NCBI GenBank assembly: GCA_964035795.1
Contig: OZ038321.1
Location: forward strand, 24,919,986 to 24,983,985
Direction of reading: 5' to 3'
Source: Pterobdella sp. o SKG-2022
Lineage: Eukaryota; Annelida; Clitellata; Hirudinida; Piscicolidae
Length of the DNA: 64,000 nt
Numbering within the stretch: the first letter of the stretch is position 1; each line of letters starts with the position of its first letter. Made by a program: the position numbers and the translations under genes. This document shows, piece after piece, positions 27,701-42,700 of this stretch. The notes beneath the pieces were generated by a model that had not been told where the DNA came from, did not search any database, and saw only the letters and a program-made list of their open reading frames with translations.

Positions 27701-30700
27701 AATCAAAAAACTAAATTATGAATATACTTTTGTAGACAATGTTCACTTAGATATCGAAAGTTAATTAACAAAACGCATAAAAGCTTTATTTCTTTTACAT
27801 TCATATTAATTAGATAAATCCTTTCTATTTCAGTTAATCATACTTTGCCATGCCTTTTAAGTAAAAATTTTCATTACTCAAAAACTATTATTTTTATTTA
27901 TAAAAAAACTTTATTTATTAATTTTAATAAAAAATAATTAAAAACTCTGGCACAAGAATTCAACACGAAAGATACAAAACACTACAAAACACCCACAGAA
28001 ACTCCATTGAACGTCAAGTTCATAGCGACGTTCCAAAACAGTTCACTCATCTGGTGGTCGTTGTAGTTGAAGTCTTCTATCCCTTTCTTCCAGCCTGAAA
28101 ATGTGGTGTCTATGGTTCATGATTTAGCTGAGCTTATGTGTTCATCATGCATTTGAAGTTGTGTTCACGATTCATTTTTTAAACTCATGTTTTGAACTTA
28201 ATTTAATATGCGTTTATAAAGCGTGGAAAATTATTGTATTTATAACGCTTTGTGAACTCATCTATCAAAATAAATTAGACTAAAATTAAACTATAGTTTT
28301 TGTAATACATTTTTAAACTATGTATTTGTAATGCATTGTAAACTAATTGTATTGTTGCACAGGTTTCCCAGACTTCTGAAGCATATTGCTGTTCAAATTG
28401 TGAAGAATTTTGTATAATTATGAACCAAAATTTTCAGTTAAAAATTTCGTTGAACTTTTTTAATTCTTTCATTTGACGGATTGTTGTCTCAATGCAGTTG
28501 AAAACAAAGGATTGGGTCTATGTTTTGTCTTGCTTATGTCATTACAGACCACAGACGGCATTTTTCATCAATTTCAGCTAATAGTTTTTATTGATGAATT
28601 TTTATGAACATTATTAGTTAATTAAAAGCTATTGAAGCTGTTTATAATTTTTTTCAATGAAATATGATAAACTTGGCCGATGCACAAGATTTACTTGTCG
28701 AGAACATTAGCTCAATTTGGAATGAACGTATCTGCATTGGAGAAACACTTGGTCGCTATATTTCAAATAAAAGAAACTTTTTGAAACAATCAACAGGTTT
28801 ATAACCCTAAAAATGAATTTATATGATTTGAAAAACTTTGTTTATTAAAATACGCTAAGCCAAGGTTTCTTCAATGAAGCTAATTTTTCAAGGCTCTTAA
28901 ACTTAGAATAAACGTGCTTAAAAGTTGTCATACGTTGAAGTTATTGTAAAATTATGAATTATCTAAAAGTAGTGTTTAGCTGAGTTTCGAAATAAAACTT
29001 ATATGAAAAGATTTTATTTCAAAGTTATAAACGATAAAATATAGTTTATTTCTGCAAAGCTTTAAGCAGTATTTTGCCATTTTATTGTTTCAATGTGCAA
29101 TTGCGGTGAAAAATGCTCTTGTTTGGAACCTAAAATAATATACAATTTGTAAATCAAGTTTTTCGAAATTTTATCAGAGTAATATTTCAAGTTTTTTAGT
29201 GGAAATCTTTGCTTATAGATAAGATTGCCTTTTGGATTTAGATTCTTTTCAGATGGGTGTATTGATGATTTTTATATGTACGTTTTGATGCAGAAAAATC
29301 GAAGAACAATGGCACGACATGATCTGGAAACATTATTTTGATAGTTGAAAATAAATGATTCAATATAAAAAGCATGATACAAAATAAATCTCACAATTAG
29401 AAACTTCAAATAACTCAAAGTCAAGACTATTTTAAATAAAACTTACAACATAAGGAATTATTTATGACTTCTGCTTAATAAACCATACTTTTTTATCGTT
29501 CTGAGCAGCCGTCTCATTTATTTTTCAAACATTTTTTCATGTCAGTTTTGTGAAAAATGAGCAAAATACCCTAGAAACCAAAAAGAAAAGCTCTGAAAAC
29601 TGTGAGAACCAGGGAAGGAGCACAAATTAAGGAATGATTTTGATTTAAATAAACTTAGAAATAAGCTCACTTTTAAGTTATCGAAAAATATAAATGTTTT
29701 TTTGAAAAAAAGAACCATTCAAAATGACTTAAAACTCAAACGTGGTACTTCAAAAGTTTGCCAAAAATTAATTTTTTTCATAATTATTGAAAACTGAAAT
29801 TAAATGATGTGATTCGAGTTGAGAATGAATTTTTCAAGAGTATCCAATTTTTAATTCCAAAAGTTACTTTAAAAAATGCATCTCTCAGAAAGAAATGATC
29901 CTATTAAAAATAATATGCGGCAAAACAAAGTTTTCCAATAAATTATTACCAACTTCAAAAATTTTTCTGGAAGTTGATCAGACTGTATTTTCAAATATTA
30001 AAAGGCTCATTTGTTTGAAATGTTTTGAATAAACTTAAATATTTTTAAACAATTTCAAAGGAAATGAAATTAACACAAGCCAAACAGATTCAAAAGCTTG
30101 AAACTTTTTTGAAGTGATCCTTCTTCATGATCTTAACTGAAGCAAAGCATTTGAAAAAATGTAGAAACTTGTCAAATCTCAAATAAATAACACTTAGTTT
30201 ATACCGAAGTTTGTCACAAAGAAATATGATGCCTAACTGTTTGAAAACTGTGTGCTATAAATAAAACTAATGATGTAATGAGAATTTGGATAGGTTGTTT
30301 TGAGAATTAATACTTCAAGCCATAGATTCAAACAACACTAAGCAATAAGTAGTTTTATGAAGTACAAAGCTTTTCGTTACGAATATAGCAATTTCAAGAG
30401 CATCACGTAGTCGATAATTTCACATTTGGAACAAAAAGCTTTCTGCTTCATAAATAGAACTATTTTGAAAATGTTTGTTCAAATTACAAACTAGCAATTG
30501 AATGAAGCACGTTCAAAACAATGAAGTTTCTATCTATTTCAGAACTACTTCTCGTCAAAAACTAAACTTTGTTTTTAGCTATTTAATTTCCATCATTAAG
30601 GCATTTTGATCTTAACAACAAAATTTTTTTATTGTATTTTTTGAGTAGTATAATCATAAAATTTCTTTAAATAAACTTTCCAGTCCCACATTTCTCTTTC

Positions 30701-33700
30701 AGTAAATTTAACTTCAAAAAAGCATTTCAACGGGTCTCCTAAAATTTTATCAAGTTCGAAGTGTTTGATGCAGCACATGCACGTGTTCATCTATATTTTC
30801 ACACACATGTGTTCATAATTTCAAGTAATCAGCTGCTTGAAAATAGAGCTTGTGAGGATCGAGTGAGGAGCTTTCTACAGTAATCGGTTTGAATCGAGTT
30901 CGTTTGCGTTGAGTGGTTGAAGAAAAATATTTAGATTTTTTTTATTTCATCAAACTGAATATTATTTTTATTTATTTTTGTAAATGTGATTTTCTTTGAG
31001 AAAAAATTTACAACATAAACTTCTCCAATAGTCCATGCTTAAGAATAAAACATGTCTTAAAGGAAATTGCCAATATTACATTAATTATTTCCTATGTTTC
31101 ATAATCAAAAATTGATTCTGATTTAACTTTACGAAATCAAAGTAAAAAAAAAATTATGAACACTTGGTTGTTTTGTTATTGAAAAGTACAAAGCTTTTCG
31201 TCAACATTTACAAGTAACTTTTTAAAGTCGCTTAAAAAGGTTTATGTTGATGAAAAGCTTTGTTTTCTTTTTAAGAAAAAAAAAGTTTACAGCTGTTATT
31301 TTTTATTTTAAGATTATAACTTAGAGACTGAAATTTACTAAAATGAAAGTTTTACTATGAAAAAATAAGCTTAAAAACATTTGAATTGATTCAGAATAAA
31401 GAGCAAAACTATTTGGAAAGATTTTCTTCTTTATGAGTGTTTTAGTTAAAAGCATTCAGATTTTCAATGAAAGTTTCAACAAAAAAGAAATATTCCAAAA
31501 GGGATATTAAGAAATTATTTTGCCAATTCGATTGGCTCATAAAAAGGGATTTTCCTCAGATTACTTAAATAAATTTCTGAAAAATTATTAAAAAAAGTAA
31601 AATATTTCAAATAACTAATATTCAAGTTATTTAAATTATACCTATTTTTTTGGAGGTAATTTGATAATAAGAGTCATATTAGATTTTTCTGTTGTACGTT
31701 TGCCAATAACTGGGTTTGACAGCAGACTTCCTAGTTTGCCGATATTCTTGTGGCGTAATTTACAAAATAAGCTTTTCATTCAAAATAAATTTCTATAAAC
31801 TATCAGTCAGCGCTAACTTCTAATTTGAAATTACCGATTTTAAGATTCGCCGTTTCCACACTAGGGCAGTTTGCCTTGCCTTTATCAACAAAGTGATCAT
31901 TCACCAGCCCAAATAACAACAATGTTCGAATATCAGTTATTCGTATTTACTACCAAAGCCTACTGTTATCCAAGTTATAACAAAAAAAGAGCCTTGAATT
32001 GCAGGTGCTGAGCTTGGTGCAGTTTAACGCCAAGTACCTATAAAGGTGTCTACGCCCAGAACAAGATAAGAGATAATAAAAAGGTAGTAAAAAAATAAGG
32101 AAGCAATAAAACGTTGATTCAAAATATTCAGACGCAATAAAAAAGTAATTTTTACTGCTGGCTTCAACACATCCTGGAGCACAAAACATAAATAATCTGC
32201 TCTTTTTTCATGTTTCTCTAATACAAGTTTTAATAAAACAATAAAAATTCTCAAATTTTTGCCTTTCTTAAGAAATTCTGTTCACAAATTTCCTAAAGTA
32301 ATATATAATAATTAAATTTCTGCATAAAAGTTCTGTATTCAATCAATCAAATCCTTTTTATAGCCCGTTTTTCTTTACCAAGGGTTGGGCTTTTTGAAAG
32401 TTCTATCTCGAAGTCGGCCTTTCCATTCAGAGCGATCGAGTGGATCCGCACAAACCATGTCTAGCTTTCTTTTATCATTCAATATGAGCTCATTTCAAGT
32501 CTTTTTGGGCCTACCAGGTTTATTGCAAGTATCTAAATCCAACTTTCGCATCTGAGAAATCCAACCCACGCTATTCTCTACATGTCCAAACCACCTCATC
32601 CTGTTTGTACGAAGAACTACCTCAACATCCCGAATGCCAAGTTTTGAAAGGAGTGAGTAAGAGAAAACGTTATCATTCGTTTTGGTGTTGCACATCCAGC
32701 GAATCATGGCAAGGTCATTTCGTCTAAGGCGGTTCAAGGTGGAAACTGTTACGGGCCATGTTTCAGCAGCATGTAACATAGCTCTTCTGACACAGATTGA
32801 ATAGACACGGCCTCTGGTCAATAATGATAAATGACGATTAGCAAGGAGTGGAAGAAGTTGGCGAAATTTAGCCCAGGAACACTTACAACGTGTTATTGAA
32901 GCAAGCTCACATCCACCACCTGCAGATAACACATCTCCAAAATAGCAGAACTCTGGGACAACTTCCAGTTTTCATCACCAAGCATCACTTCCTTCACTAA
33001 TCTCCCATTAAAAAGCCGTGCTGTACCAAGACAACGAGCGCATCGGAAGTTAAGATCCGAAGTTAGAGGGCCTTTTATGCCGCTGCATTTCTTGTGTACT
33101 CATTGCCTGCAGCCTCCACACTGAATAGCATTTCTACCCACATCTGCTTGGCATACACCACAAGGATACTTCCCAGATTTTCTCAACACATCAAAGTTCG
33201 AACCAGAAACCATTAGCTTTGTTTTACCCATATTTACCCTCAACCCCTTTTTCTCCCTCTCCGATCTCCAGGTTCTCAACTTCACTAATAGTTCATCCAT
33301 GGACTGAGCACTTTCCATTAAGTCGTCAGCGTACAAGATCTCCCAAGGGCAACCTGTACGTAACTCCATAGATAAAGCTTCCAGCACAATAACAAAAAGT
33401 AATGGACTAAGAACAGAACCTTGATGGACACCTACCCGAACATCAAACGAGTTGCTATACTCATCACCAACTCTCACCCTACTTCTCACTTACTTGTACA
33501 TGGATTGTACAATTCTCACAAACCATTCATCAATTTTCAATTTACGCATACTCTACCAAATCACTTCTCGTGGCACTCTGTCAAAGGCTATCTCCAAATC
33601 AATGAATGCTAAGTAGAGGGGCTTACCAGCAACCAGATGCTTTTCCTGTAACTGACAGAGTATAAATATGGCATCAGTTGTACCCCGACCTTGCATAAAA

Positions 33701-36700
33701 CCACATTGCATATCATTAATCACCACTCTTTGTCTGATAAAATTTTCCACTACGCGCTCCAAAACCTTCATAACCTGATCAATTAACTTCAAACCCCTAT
33801 AGTTAGACCTGTTTAAAGCATCACCTTTACCCTTATATACACTGACTGTGTGCCTTTCCTGCCACTCAGACGGTATACGGTTTTCAAAGATGATGTCTTC
33901 AATGAGATCTCGAATCATACTAGCACCACTTGAACCTGCGGCCTTGAGCATCTCAGCAACAATACCTGAAGAACCCGCTGCTTTCCCGAGGCTCATCTTA
34001 TTAATGGCCTTTCTAACCATTGCTGTAGTAATAGGTTCGCTGGGACCTTCCACGGGATAGACTTCGGACAAACCACTTGGATTCCATGAAAACTCCACAT
34101 TGAGAAGGTGCATATAATGCTCTTTCCATGCTTCTTTTTTGGAATCAACATCCAGAGACATTTGGCCATTATTATTTCTCACCGGTTTATCCCTAATGAC
34201 GTCCTGGTTCTCTCGCCGCATTTGCTCAGCCAGTCGATATATCTCAACAGATCTGGAATTGATTTTTTTGAACGCAATCTTCTCAGCATCAGTTTTGGCT
34301 ATGTGTACAAAAAGGTTGGATGCACGTTTAGCTGCCTGATAAGCATATCTGTCTCCTCCTGCTTTCCATACTTTGAAACATTTGCGTTTGTGGGACACAG
34401 CTTGCTGCACCTTGTCATTCCACCACCAAGTGTGCCTCTTCCAGGTATGTTTTGCAGAGACTCCACAAACCTGTTTTGTAACATTAATCAAATTGTTTTT
34501 CAGGTACTTTCAACGCTCATCCAAACTTTTACCAGTTTCATTTCCTTGGATTAATGCATTGAAAAAATTAGAAAATTCAACTTGATTTCCAAAGTCTTTT
34601 AGTTTCCAGACTTTTATACGAGGAACAAACCTTCTTTTGGGGTGGGCATGAGTGCAAACCTTGAAGTCACCAACCACCAGTCTATGCTGTGTTGCACACT
34701 CCTCCCCAACAATGACTTTCACATTAGATACCATTTTTCTAAAACTTCTCTTACACAATATGTAGTCAATTTGGGTTTTACAATCTCCTGACTGGTATGT
34801 AACCAGATGTTCAAATTTCTTCTTGAACCAGGAGTTACCAACAACCAGCTCATTGGCAACAGCAAATTCCAGCAGTCTTTCACCTTCAAGGTTTCTTTTT
34901 CCCAAAGCCTGTCCACCATGCACATCCTCAAAAGCAGTAGAGTGTGATCCTATATGGCCATTCCAGTCTCCACTTATGATTAGCTGTTCCGAAGATGAAA
35001 CTCTAGCTAAGGTGGATTGAAGCGCATAATAGAATTGATCTTTTACACTCTCACTAAGGTTAGCTTGAGGTGCATAAACACTCACAAAAACAAACACAAC
35101 TGATCCAACCACCATTCGAATGAGAATGATTATATTTGAGACTCTAACCACTTCAAACACTTTCTCCCACCACTTCTCAGCCAGTAGAATTCCTACACCA
35201 CAAGTGCCCTCATCATTCCCACAACCAAAATACTTATATCGAGAGTCTCTGCCTGGAATAAGTTTAAGGTTGGTCTTCCGACTTTCCTCCTCGACATGGT
35301 TTCCCCCACTTTAGAAGTCTTACCCTTCATCGAACCAACATTTAAAGATCCGACTCGAAAAGGACTTTTATTAACTTTGTGGCAGTTTTTCTTAAAGGAT
35401 GCCCTTTCTTTCGACCACTCTTTTTTAGATTTTTCTTCTTTTTTCTGGCTGGACCTGCAATTATTTTTGAAACTCTTACTGTAGTTATTGCTATTTTTAT
35501 TCAACCTATTACTATCAATATATTTTACTCCTAATGTTTAAATAAAAAACTCGGCGTTTCACTTGACGCGAGGGAGGATTAGTATTTTGGGATAAACTTA
35601 ACAAAAAATCTTTAGAGTATGACATTTTTTACGTAAAAAGTATTTCAAAATAAATATAAGTTAATTAAATAAATACTACAGTTTTTAAAATATCGCTAAC
35701 GTATAACGTATAAACTTACGATCGAAAAAAAAATTTCGAAAACTTGAAAAAAGTTAAGCTAAAGTTTTTATAATAAAATTTTAAAATAGGTTTGATAAAA
35801 ATAAAAAACAGGCCGTGTCCAGAAAGCAGAAAAAATAACTTTGAAAATCAAATTTCGCAAACAGCCGAACATGTCGGTTGCTAACCAAAGCAAATGTATT
35901 AAAACTCAAATTCAAATAGCAAAGAGATGGGAAAAATTTTGAAAAACACAAATATTTTTTAATCACTCCTCACCTTGTCAAGCCTTAGAAAATAACCCCA
36001 ATTATACAAGGAGTGACATATTTTTACTATCTTCCTCTAGCAACTATAATGCATTCAGCTGTTCAAAATTATTCGATTCTTTAAAAAAATTCAAAAAACG
36101 AAAACTATTCTAATCTCACCATTAGCACAGAAATCCACCAAAACATTTAATGCTTCAGACAAAAGCTGAACCGTAAGCGTTTGTTCTCGCACCAACACAA
36201 TGAAAGCTCTATTATTATCAACCCTGTCACATAAAACACCAAAAAGCGCACTTAATGATTAAAAAAAGCTTTCCACCTCATATTTCATTTTACTTGAGCT
36301 CATTAAAAAAGCAATTAAAAATTTATAAGCTATTCAAAAGTAAAACTAAGCGTCGCTATTAATTTGACAAAAAACTTCATTAAAGCCTTATTACTTAAAT
36401 AAATCAGTCTTTTCAACACTTCTTACGATGGTATTCTTCCTAAAGATATTTTACAAACATTTTGAGCTTAAATTAAAATAAATTATTTTTCAAACCATAA
36501 AAAAAACAAAACTTTTTTATTTATTTTTTGTCTTTTTCTTTGTGTACCATCTACCCATTGAAGGCTGCCTAACAACCCCAAAGTTCAAACAGATCTGTAA
36601 ACCATCGGTGTTGTGAAGTCTTGAAATTTATTTGTGAGTGCTTGTAAAAGCTTAAGCTTTTTTGCAGGTTTTTTTTGTTTCAATACAGTTTTACTTTTGC

Positions 36701-39700
36701 TTTCATTAGTATACACAAACACCTAACTCAAGCTTAAACAACACAAAATACAAACAGCTCTGTACAAAAGCACTAATGAATTTCAATTGAAGTTATTATA
36801 AATTAACTGTTTTGACATATTAATTTTCCACATCTCTGAACTTCACAATAAAAATTTAAAATATATTTTTTTAAGAACATTATCCGCTAAATAAAATTAG
36901 ACATAAGTAGATAAAAATGAATTTAACTAACGTATCAAATGTTTTTCATTTTTATATTTTTTAGAAACACAAACATCACATCAAAACATTTTCATAACTA
37001 TCTTAATTGCTCACAAGTCAATCAACATGTTACACAGACCATGATAAAATTTTGTTCAAAGATTATAAACCGTGCCTCCAAACCTATCTTGTGCATTGCA
37101 ATGATGTACTAACATTAGAGATACTTAGAGGCAGATTTAATTTTTGAAAATAGTTTTAGTTTTTTTATCCATTAATTCAAGGAAAATTTCTGATCTTTAT
37201 GACGAAATTTTAGACGATATTTTTGTTGTATCAAATAAATATTTTAATACAATTTAAAGCAAAAAAAATATTTGAAAGTAAAAAGACTTATCGTCCTTAT
37301 GATTTAAATATTTTCGTTCCATACAAAAGTTGATTCGTATCAGACACCCTAAGCCATTACTTATAAGGTGTGTGTGTGGGTTGTTTTTATAAAACATGAC
37401 CAACAAATAATAATTTAAATTCAATTTAATCGGAATTGAAGCTTTATTAATACAAAATGTTTTTTAATATTTATTTCGAAAAATTTTTTCGTTAAAAAGA
37501 TGGTCTGTATAACTCAATTTTTCATTTCACGTCAAAATTGGAATTAATTGGCTACCTCATTTTTATGTATGTGACAAAATGTTGTGCTGGTAATAAATTG
37601 AGGTTGTCACATTCTGACAGTCTTTTCATGTCAATAATATGCTGCAATTTAGAAATTATAACCGTTTTTTAGTTTTTTTTTTATTTTTCATTTTTTTTTA
37701 ATATATAACTTTAGTTATTTTTGAGTTTTTGCAAAGCTAAATAAAAGTTCTGATCCGTTATTTTAAATTATCTAAGATTCAACCTGCATATTTCATTCTA
37801 AAACTCAATTGAAAAAGATTTTTAAAAAGATTTTTTACACGATAAGACAAAAGACTTCAAAGAAATTAACACTTGAATAACTATCCACATCCACTTGTTA
37901 TGACCAGCTGTCATGTTACAGAGTACATCTTACCCATGACAACATTCAAAATTTACGGCAGCAATAAAACGTATAGAAACCATCAATTAATTTTATTAAA
38001 AATCATTATTCAATACACGTAAATGTGAATCAATTATATTCTTCTCTGATCTTTATGTGAGAAAAATATCAATCTTTGAAATAATTAGCACAAACCCTTT
38101 TTTCTCATGATTCCAATGCTCTTGTTGAAAATGGCAGCAATACTCCAGACGCTGTCAAAACCATAGGAGGCTTCCTGACTGCCAGGCAAGTCTTTGTTCT
38201 TCGTTTTTTTCTTGTACATCTGCATGAATTCTTTGTACGTCTGTAGAAGTTTCAGTTATTTTTGAGTTGTGTTGAGAGTTTTAACGAAAAAATTAACTGA
38301 TAATTCATTGATGGAAATGAAACTAATAAATTCATATTGTTTAAAAATATGTCATAAAAGTTGATGTTATTTTTTGAAAATATTCAAGAAGGCGGAATAT
38401 TGAAGAAGAATGAATCGGAACAGTTCACAAACATGTTTACGATTTAAAAATACCTGTCACAATAAAACGTTATCTTCGTTTCATTCTCAGATGAACCAGG
38501 TTTTTTTTTACTGAAGCAACTTATTTGGTACAAAATTACTGGAAAATTATGCAGTAACTAATCTGAAATAAGAAAAGAATATTGAAAACTTATAAATAAC
38601 TGAATTACTCCATACAATTCAATACTCAATCTTTTTAGATGTTTATTAATAATTTACATTTATATAGCGCCAAACAGAAAACTAACGCAATGAGGAATTA
38701 ATTTGAATAAGATACTTTTTCTATAAAATATCGGTAAAAATCATATTGCTAAGCTTGCTAGGAATCATTTACCGCATCAAGTTTTTAATGGACTTGTCTA
38801 AGTGAAAAAGTTAATTGAATTTTCAAAACTATTGAATATTGTTAGTTGTTTTAATTTAAGTCCAAAAGTCAATAAACACAATTAATTGTGTATTTTTTAA
38901 GTAATAACTTATAGTTTCAACATATAGTTAAAACCATCGTCAGCTATCTCCTACATTAGTTACCCGATCATGATCTTCTCAACGTTTAGAGCTACTCATA
39001 CATTTGCACTGGATTTTGTATTAAAGCGTTGAATAAGCAGTTTTTCAACTTTTACACTTCAAGCATTTTAAAATAATATTTTAATTGAAATAATTTCAAT
39101 TTAAAATTTAAGCTTTTACTATTTAAAGCGGCATAAAGTTCAGTAATTTTTTTTCGAATTTTTAAAATTTGTAAATTGATGAATCAACTTTTACTTTCGA
39201 GTAAAATGAATTTTTGCAGTGATGTGAAAAATCAATTAAATAAATATATAATTGTTGTTTTTAAAAATAATTTCCAAACGTGTTTTATGTACACATCAAA
39301 ATAATTATTAATTTTACTTTATATAACACTTGTTTCTGTTTGAAAACCACAATACATATTTTTAATACAAAAAATTTAAAAAAACTTGATGAAGCATCTA
39401 ATAAAGTTGAGAAATAATTTCAGAAACGCCATCTTTACCTTCTAAAGCATAAGCAAGACACGCTGGTTGTCTTCAAAATCAGCGTTAAAGTGAAGTTTAT
39501 CTAGCATTAAAAAATCATTATGGCTCAAAAAAATTCTAAATTTTATATAAAATAGAGAAACTTCTCAAAATGTATTGAGCAAAAAAATTAAAACAGAATC
39601 AAAACAATAAGAATTTCTAAAAAATTGTCAAAACGTGCCGAAATGTGTAGCAACATTAGACGCTTAATAGAAAGAAATAAAGGTTTTTGTTGGAACTTTT

Positions 39701-42700
39701 GCTCAATAAAGTAATTGAATCTATTTAAACAACAACTCAACCTTGCCTGAGAGTCCAGCCACATTTGAGTTTTTGAAGGGGAAGGCGTCCGCAGTGAAGT
39801 ACCCCTTGATCACCGTGTCTAGTTGTTCCTGTGTACAGTCTAGTGTTATGTTGTCCCGTTCTTTGTACCATTCTGGACTGTAAAACCCTGTTTATTGTAT
39901 GCCATTTTAATCATTATCTACTTTCGTAAACTATGATATGTTGATCACTATGTTTTGTTGCATATAATGTAAGTTCAATATAAGAAAGTTAAGTTTTGAA
40001 CTGCCTTCTACTCCAAGCTTGGTGTTTAATAAATTTTACACTGTTTTTAAATAAGTTCAAATGTTAAAAAAACAAAAAAATTGAAAATTTCTTCTGTCAA
40101 ATGAATTTCAGTACTTTTATTAAAAAAATTTGTTTATTTGAATTAAATATTCATTAGAGAAATTTTGAAAATATCTGAGAATTTACATCTGGAAAAAATT
40201 TCTGAAGAGTATGTCATATAAAAGTGAACATTTCAAAAAATTTTTTTATAAATTACATTTTGTAGTCATTTTTCATGTGTTTGTGTAGGTGTGCCAAAGA
40301 TTGTAAAGCAAAAATTACATTCTTTAAACATAGAAAACATAACTTAATATATTATAATAGCTTGAAAATTTGATTTTAACTCGATTTTTTTAACATTCGT
40401 CATCTGAATACTTAAATGAAGTAATAATTTAAAAAACTAAAAAAAAAATTTTTAATTAAAACTACGTTGAAACTTTTTTATCTCGGATTATACTTTTTCA
40501 ACTTCATTTCTTAAAAAAAATAAAAAACACCAACACCTCAACCACCCAATCACATCAAACTTTCATCAAGGCGACTCAGAGAAAAAAAATAAAAATAGTC
40601 CAAGGCAATGAGCCTAAATCATAAGTGAAAAAAAAAATGAAAACTGCCACCATAAAGTGACACTGTGTCGAATAAACCATGGAGCCCATCAAAATTCAAA
40701 AGCATCATTTTGTCGACACCATTGCAAAGAAGACCAACTTTGTTTAACAGCTCGTAACTCTAGTTTAGTCAGCCAAGTACTTAATCGTATCTGCATGCCT
40801 TCCAGCTACATATAACGGTTTATCCTTCAACACCTCATGTAAAAAAGTAATTAAATTCACTTTATAAGGGAGTTTTGTTTGATTTCATTTGTTAGTGTTT
40901 TTTGGAGCAATTTTATCTATTTTCGAAGCAATGTTATGCATTTGAAAGTATTTTTTTGAGCTTAAAGTTAATCTTTCATTTATTCAAATGCTTTTTCCAT
41001 TTAAAATTGCTTTCTAAGTGAATTAATTTTTTTGAAGAGGTTTTTATGTTAATCAGTCGAAATTGTTGAAATAACTTTAGTTGAAAATTTTAATTTCCAG
41101 ATTAGTTTCTTGAATGAAATTTAAAAAATTTTTCGATTAAATAAAATTAAAAATACTGCTGCTTTGATGAAAAAAAAGTGCTATTAAAATGTAAATTATT
41201 TAAATTGCTGAAGCGATTGCTGTAATAAATTTTATTTAATATAGAACAAAATCTTGAGATTAAAAAACAGCAATAAATTCTCGTTATGTGTGAGTAATAA
41301 ACTCTTTAAAATTTGAAAAAACATAAAAAAAACCCAAAAAGGGAAAACAATGTGTTCAATTTTTTCACAATACTCAGCTAACAATTACACAAGCCATCAT
41401 GAAATTAGTCATGCGGCTTTTATTCCGACTTTATACACAACTAACTACCACCACTAGCCAAATGTAGGCATTTGTATGCTCAAAAATTTGAGAAATATTT
41501 ATTTTCCATGTTCACACAAGACCTGAATCCAAATTTTGGTGATTTATTCAACTTATCTGATTCAGTCTTGTATCTTCCATTATGACAAAATGTCTTTTGT
41601 TGTGGCTAAACCAAATTTAAACTAAAAAAATTAATATTGAAAAAATATGTTTTTGAAAAATTATTAAATAATTTTTTTCGTGACTTTTTTGCAAGTTAAA
41701 TTGAGAAAAAGTGAACCAATGAAAAGGCAAGATTTGAACCCTTTGAAAATGCGTTGAGAAGTCACGAACAAAGTGGAATTCTAACTTGGCAGTTTGATCT
41801 TGGCAGAGCAGAAGAGCGACAAAAATTTCAAGTTTTGAAAGACAGGAAGAAAAAACTTTTCAGTTAAAAAAGTACACAATTTATTGAGAAATTGGTCATT
41901 AAGAAAGTAGCATAACCACCAGGACGATAGTATAGAAATGGTCAGAATTTAGAACGAATAAATCAGAAAAAAACCAAATAGAAACAATGAAAAAAACGAT
42001 TTATTCGTAAAAGTTTAAAAAAAATAGTCTAAACGACAGTTTTGTTAAAGCCATAGAAAAAATAGGCAAAATAGATATCACACCCAGCCTTGAAGATTCC
42101 AAATATTGATCACACTTACTTGTGTAGACTGGAATCTGCGTAAAAAAGACACCCAAAAAGATCAAAATATGGAGAAAACACCCAAAAAAAGACCAAAATT
42201 GTACGAGATTTTGTCTAGTCATTTAAAAACTATTTTTTTTCTCATTTGAAAATTCAAAAAATGATTTTGAAAGCTAAAAACTATAATATTGTTGTGCTAG
42301 ATTTTTGCACGAATCTAATACGTTAAATTTCTAAAATAATTTTGTTGACTTATTGAATGAACTTAATGGAAACCATTTATTCGGCTGTTTGAAGCATCTG
42401 GCGCTAGGACTCCATACCTACATCTTCCTATTTTGAATATTTTTTCCACAAGTGCACGCTAAAATTGAATTCCATAAAGTTATACATAGAAGTATATTAA
42501 CACTTCATGAAAAATTTTCAGCTACATTACTTATTAAATTTTAAAATATAGGCTGAGTTATTTCCAATTACCCACCCTGGTACATTACCCTCACTAAATT
42601 GTGCATTGTATAGATCAAAATAAGTTGAACAAAGCAAAATTGAACCTGTAATGATCCAAGCATAGTTTGTCCCATACATTTCCTCTTTGTAGGCCTCACA

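Larger units (their letters stand above)
32338..35590 (-). mobile_element. Near full-length non-LTR retrotransposon (LINE), decayed
   Basis: Minus strand, same orientation as the host gene. From 5' to 3': a G+C-richer leader (about 35590-35510), a basic N-terminus, APE-type endonuclease, reverse transcriptase, a PHD-like C4HC3 finger, a C-terminal segment ending at the natural-looking stop 32375-32377, a very short 3' UTR and a TTGATTGATTGA-type tail. Lesions: a frameshift near 35200-35290, in-frame stops at 34510, 33553, about 33490, 33100 and 32495, and a frameshift near 32970. The family is common in cnidarian and other invertebrate genomes as 'endonuclease-reverse transcriptase'; the clade is not assigned here. 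Confidence 0.92.
28095..38095 (-). other. Receptor intron 6 (10 kb) with LINE and foldback
   Basis: The longest intron fully in the window, splitting the flytrap after the DSVW helix. It contains a sense-oriented LINE (about 32338-35590) and a foldback (31188-31263). The stretches 28095-31180 and 35600-38095 are AT-rich with no recognisable gene. Confidence 0.9.

Noticed and set aside
34108..34554. 148-codon plus-strand open frame
   Set aside because: Antisense of the LINE reverse transcriptase, whose motifs lie on the minus strand.
36530..36625. Slightly G+C-richer stretch with a TTTACAG acceptor-like site in intron 6
   Set aside because: Exons 6 and 7 complete a codon together; an extra exon here would need to preserve phase and shows no similarity to the family.
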